Positions 59,765 through 64,000 of a DNA stretch of 64,000 nucleotides are shown piece by piece (positions within the stretch are counted from its first letter, which is position 1; every line of letters starts with the position of its first letter). The notes beneath the pieces were generated by a model, which saw only the letters and a program-made list of their open reading frames with translations, was not told the origin of the DNA and did not search any database. The DNA is from Hemibagrus wyckioides (lineage: Eukaryota > Chordata > Actinopteri > Siluriformes > Bagridae), in the NCBI RefSeq assembly GCF_019097595.1, contig NC_080728.1, positions 22,691,603-22,755,602 on the forward strand. The letters run 5' to 3'. The translations under genes were made by a program, and so were the position numbers.

Positions 59765-62700
59765 GATTCAAAATTCAAGAAGCTTTATTGTCATTTCAAC
59801 CACATATAGCTGATGCAGTACAGAGTGAAATGAAACAGCGTTTCTCCAGGACCTGGTGCTACATAAACATACAACAACAAAGTTCAACATAAAAAACACC
59901 ACCACAGAGCTAGGACAGAAGTTTGTCTTAGCCACATAAAGTGCACAGTGTGCAGCTAGGTGCAAACAGAGCATAGACAAGACAGTGCAAAAGACAATAA
60001 ATACAAGAAAGACAACACAAAAGAACACAGGACACTTAGCGCCGAAAAAGAAAGAAAAGAACATGTGTACTGGAATGTAAGTGAAATAAGATAAGATAAA
60101 GTGAAATGATGTAAAAAAAAAAAAAAAAAAAAAAGTATTGTGCAAAAAAAATTATGCAAAAATACACAGCAGCGGTTGAGGTAGTGCAAATAGAATAAAC
60201 ATAAATATAACTATAGCAGCGGATGACAGGTAGAGGTAGTGCAGTAAGTATGAACAATATAAATTAAGTGTGTGTGTGTGTGTGTGTGTGTGCGTCCACA
60301 CAGTCAAGAGAGAGTGTGTGTGTATCTGTGTGTGAGAGAGACAGAGAGTTAATATACAGTTCAGTCCTGAGTGAGAGAGTGTGTGTGTGTGTGTGTGAGA
60401 GAGAGAGTGTAGAACAGTTCAGTCCAGATTGTTGTGGAGCCTGATGGCTTGAGGAAAGAAATTGTTACACAGTCTGGTTGTGAGGCCCGAATGCTCTGGT
60501 ACCTCTTTCCAGATGGCAGGAGGGTGAAGAGTGTGTGTGAGGGGTGTGTGGGGTGTGTAAGAGTGTGTGTGAGGGGTGTGTGGGGTGTGTAAGAGTGTGT
60601 GAGGGGTGTGTGGGGTGTGTAAGAGTGTGTGTGAGGGGTGTGTGGGGTGTGTAAGAGTGTGTGTGAGGGGTGTGTGGGGTGTGTAAGAGTGTGTGTGAGG
60701 GGTGTGTAAGAGTGTGTGTGAGGGGTGTGTGGGGTGTGTAAGAGTGTGTGTGAGGGGTGTGTGGGGTGTGTAAGAGTGTGTGTGAGGGGTGGGTGGGGTG
60801 TGTAAGAGTGTGTGTGAGGGGTGTGTAAGAGTGTGTGTGAGGGGTGTGTGGGGTGTGTAAGAGTGTGTGTGAGGGGTGTGTGGGGTGTGTAAGTGTGTGT
60901 GTGAGGGGTGTGTGGGGTGTGTAAGAGTGTGTGAGGGGTGTGTGGGGTGTGTAAGAGTGTGTGTGAGGGGGGTGTGGGGTGTGTAAGAGTGTGTGTGAGG
61001 GGTGTGTGGGGTGTGTAAGAGTGTGTGTGAGGGGTGTGTGGGTTGTGTAAGAGTGTGTGTGAGGGGTGTGTTTGGTGTGTAAGAGTGTGTGTGAGGGGTG
61101 TGTGGGGTGTGTAAGAGTGTGTGTGAGGGGTGTGTGGGGTGTGTAAGAGTGTGTGTGAGGGGTGTGTAAGAGTGTGTGTGAGGAGTGTGCGGAGTGTGTA
61201 GGAGTGTGTGTGAGGGGTGTGCAGGGTGTGTAAGAGTGTGTGTGAGGGGTGTGTGGGGTGTGTAAGAGTGTGTGTGAGGGGTGTGTGGGGTGTGTAAGAG
61301 TGTGTGTGAGGGGTGTGAGGGGTGTGTAAGAGTGTGTGTGAGGGGTGTGTGGGGTGTGTAAGAGTGTGTGTGAGGGGTGTGTGGAGTGTGTAAGAGTGTG
61401 TGTGAGGGGTCTGTGGGGTGTGTAAGAGTGTGTGTGAGGGGTGTGTAAGAGTGTGTGTGAGGGGTGTGTGGGGTGTGTAAGAGTGTGTGTGAGGGGTGTG
61501 TGGGGGTGTGTAAGAGTGTGTGTGAGGGGTGTGTGGGGTGTGTAAGAGTGTGTGTGAGGGGTGTGTGGGGTGTGTAAGAGTGTGTGTGAGGGGTGTGTAA
61601 GAGTGTGTGTGAGGGGTGTGTAAGAGTGTGTGTGAGGGGTGTGTGGGGTGTGTAAGAGTGTGTGTGAGGGGTGTGTAAGAGTGTGTGTGAGTGGTGTGTG
61701 GGGTGTGTAAGAGTGTGTGTGAGGGGTGTGTGGGGTGTGTAAGAGTGTGTGTGAGGGGTGTGTGGGGTGTGTAAGAGTGTGTGTGAGGGGTGTGTGGGGT
61801 GTGTAAGAGTGTGTGTGAGGGGTGTGTGGGGTGTGTTAGAGTGTGTGTGAGGGGTGTGTAAGAGTGTGTGTGAGGGGTGTGTGGGGTGTGTAAGAGTGTG
61901 TGTGAGGGGTGTGTGGGGGTGTGTAAGAGTGTGTGTGAGGGGTGTGTGGGGTGTGTAAGAGTGTGTGTGAGGGGTGTGTGGGGTGTGTAAGAGTGTGTGT
62001 GAGGGGTGTGTAAGAGTGTGTGTGAGGGGTGTGAGGGGTGTGTAAGAGTGTGTGTGAGGGGTGTGTGGGGTGTGTAAGAGTGTGTGTGAGGGGTGTGTAA
62101 GAGTGTGTGTGAGTGGTGTGTGGGGTGTGTAAGAGTGTGTGTGAGGGGTGTGTGGGGTGTGTAAGAGTGTGTGTGAGGGGTGTGTGGGGTGTGTAAGAGT
62201 GTGTGTGAGGGGTGTGTGGGGTGTGTAAGAGTGTGTGTGAGGGGTGTGTAAGAGTGTGTGTGAGGGGTGTGTGGGGTGTGTAAGAGTGTGTGTGAGGGGT
62301 GTGTGGGGTGTGTAAGAGTGTGTGTGAGGGGTGTGTGTGTGGGGTGTGTAAGAGTGTGTGTGAGGGGTGTGTGGGGTGTGTAAGAGTGTGTGTGAGGGGT
62401 GTGTGGGGTGTGTTAGAGTGTGTGTGAGGGGTGTGTGTCTGTCCTCACTATCCCCTGAAGGGTCTTGTGATCTGAGACGGTGCAGTTCCCAAACCAGGCA
62501 GTGATGCAGCTGCTCAGGACGCTCTCCATGGTCCATCTGTAGAACACAGTCAGGATGGGGGGAGGGAGATGGGCTTTCCTCAGCCTCCTCAGGAAGTAGA
62601 GGCGCTGCTGGGCTTTCTTGGTGATGGAGCTGGTGTTGAGTGACCAGGTGAAGTTCTCCGCCAGATGGACACCAAGGAATTTGGTGCTCTTGATGATCTC

Positions 62701-62931
62701 CACCGAGGATCCGTCGATGGACAGTGGAGAATGGTCACTCTGTGCTCTCCTGAAGTCAACAACCATCTCTTTGGTCTTGTCGACGTTCAGAGACAGGTTG
62801 TTGGCTCTGCACCAGGCTGTTAGATGTTGCACCTCCTCTCTGTATGCTGACTCGTCGTTCTTGCTGATGAGACCCACCACGGTCGTAAGAAGGAATCTAG
62901 GAATCTCAAACATTTTTCTCTCAGCCATATC
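59765..62931 (-). pseudogene. LINE copy of unit C
   Basis: Same truncated LINE as in units A and B. The RT frame (62413-62928) has one change relative to A and B: FYRWTMES instead of FYRGTMES. The 705-codon frame at 60419-62536 is another frame running through the stop-free minisatellite into the FFPQAIRL segment, not a gene. Confidence 0.88.
60526..62437. repeat. G-rich 32-bp minisatellite (unit C, about 1.9 kb)
   Basis: Same unit types as in A and B. Flanks are identical to B, but the order of variant units differs in the middle, showing array turnover after the duplication. Confidence 0.95.
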
Positions 62932-62940
62932 CTGTGGTCT

Positions 62941-63961
62941 TAGCCACAGTATGTAGAATTCGAGTCGTGTTCTGGGCTTTATTTTACTTTATTCTAATAT
63001 GAGACTTGCCAACTGAAACACTGCCAAATGCTATCAAAATAAACATTCAGTCTTGTGCAGGTAATCAGCACTGACACATGGCACCTGTGCACACTGCTAT
63101 TTAAACCCCAGTGTTTTTTCAGTCAGCATGTGGACATAGTCTGTGCCATGTATCAGAGTGGTAATCTCTCTGAGAGGTAATTTCCTATTCCACCTGATTT
63201 TCCTCAGTTCAGGATTTAGAGTTTTATTGAGATTTAGGCCAAGAGTTAGGACTCTTCCCTCAAAAATCTATTTTGTTACTTTTTTGTCTTCTTAGCTGTA
63301 CAGACAATGGCCCAGGTAATAGCACCCAATCCAGCCTTACAGAGTCAGTGACTCCCACAGTTGCTGAGACGTGCTTGCCCCGCCCCCATCATGGTCCTAT
63401 GCTGGACAACCAAAGGGCTGCAACCCATTCATTCTGCAATGCTTCCCTGTGTTTGAAATGCAGACTTCCCAGTTTTCTTCAGATAGGGTAAAGATAGCGT
63501 AAATGATTGCCCTTTTAACGGGTAGAGCTCTGGGTTACAGGAGTCTGCCAGAACCACCGGCAAGACCACCCTGGGATTGATTCATTCATTGCAGCACTGT
63601 GGAGCACTTTTACCAATCTGTTGGGAGGGGTCTGCTTCATTACTCCTCTGGATGTGCCAGGGTGCCTGCTCAGTAGCTAATTATACCATTGATTTTCGAA
63701 TCATGCCAGCTTGCTCAGGCTGGAACAACCAGGCTCTCTAGATGGCTTATGTGCAGAGTTTCTCTGAGGAGATGAAGGACGAGTTGGCTGCTCATAACCC
63801 TTCCAAGGATATAGAGGCCCTGTATATCCTTGCTATCTGCCTTATAACTGCCTTCAAGAGCGGTGATTAGAGCACCAGGCAAATATGGCAGTCCAACACG
63901 GACGTGCCTACAAGAGAAACTTCTCCAGAACCTATTCATCAAGGTGCTGTGGGATTACCAT
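62941..63961 (+). pseudogene. LTR/gag-like fragment (unit C)
   Basis: Same sequence as 52700-53720 at the third copy, with the same stops and gag-like segments (FSEEMKDELAAHNPSKDIEA at about 63757-63816). The last bases to 64000 match the flank of unit A. Confidence 0.5.
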
Positions 63962-64000
63962 CACTCAGACTCTGTGTACAATATTGAATTGCATTTCTCT

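Larger units (their letters stand above)
59419..64000. repeat. Tandem duplication unit C (cut by window end)
   Basis: Third direct copy, colinear with unit B. The minisatellite is about 1.9 kb, and the GT run before it is a few bases shorter. The copy continues to the window edge within the region equal to 53676-53760 of unit A, so more copies may follow. Confidence 0.95.

Noticed and set aside
60419..62536. 705-codon minus-strand frame of PHTHSYTP repeats
   Set aside because: The 32-bp minisatellite has no stop codon in any minus-strand frame, and the upstream part is not in the LINE RT frame. It is a passive consequence of repeat composition.

Overview
The window is vertebrate nuclear DNA, most likely from a teleost fish. 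Reasons: GT-AG split genes, a Kv3 channel gene with exons spread over 37 kb, a siglec-like immune receptor, and fish-type transposons (a tRNA-derived SINE, two kinds of APE-type LINE, Ty3/gypsy remnants, a Tc1 end). I cannot name the species. About half of the window is tandem repeat. A 100-N scaffold gap lies at 45168-45267, so the linkage of the left and right parts is only as good as the scaffold.

Left part (1-45167): the voltage-gated potassium channel gene kcnc2 (Kv3.2), plus strand. Three coding exons have matching splice phases: 977-1645, 16074-17004 and 38400-38548. If the last exon is read to its first stop the protein is 582 aa. The exon encoding the usual Kv3.2 C-terminal tail was not found. 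Intron 1 (14.4 kb) carries a nested LINE/SINE/Tc1 composite, a second LINE remnant, a Ty3/gypsy pol remnant and minisatellites. Intron 2 (21.4 kb) is mostly two giant arrays, one of 16-bp units (about 8.2 kb) and one of 21-bp units (about 9.6 kb), both with higher-order duplications. They flank a decayed Ty3/gypsy pol. Downstream of exon 3 are more repeats, including a 16-bp array of at least 4.9 kb that contains a 199-bp-arm inverted duplication and runs into the gap.

Right part (45268-64000): the 5' half of a siglec-like (CD22/MAG/sialoadhesin family) receptor gene, plus strand. It has a signal-peptide exon, a V-set exon that keeps the sialic-acid-binding arginine, a C2-set exon and another C2-set exon, all joined in phase 1. 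The last exon sits at the left end of a segment repeated three times in tandem (46774-54252, 54253-59418, 59419 to the window edge). Each copy carries one Ig exon, a reverse-oriented 5'-truncated LINE whose ORF end has blown up into a G-rich 32-bp minisatellite, and an LTR/gag remnant. Because the Ig exon is 258 bp and phase 1 at both ends, each copy could add one Ig domain in frame. No transmembrane or cytoplasmic exon is inside the window.

Most long open frames in the window are products of tandem repeats without stop codons, not genes. I found no non-coding RNA gene, CRISPR array or operon, and none is expected here.
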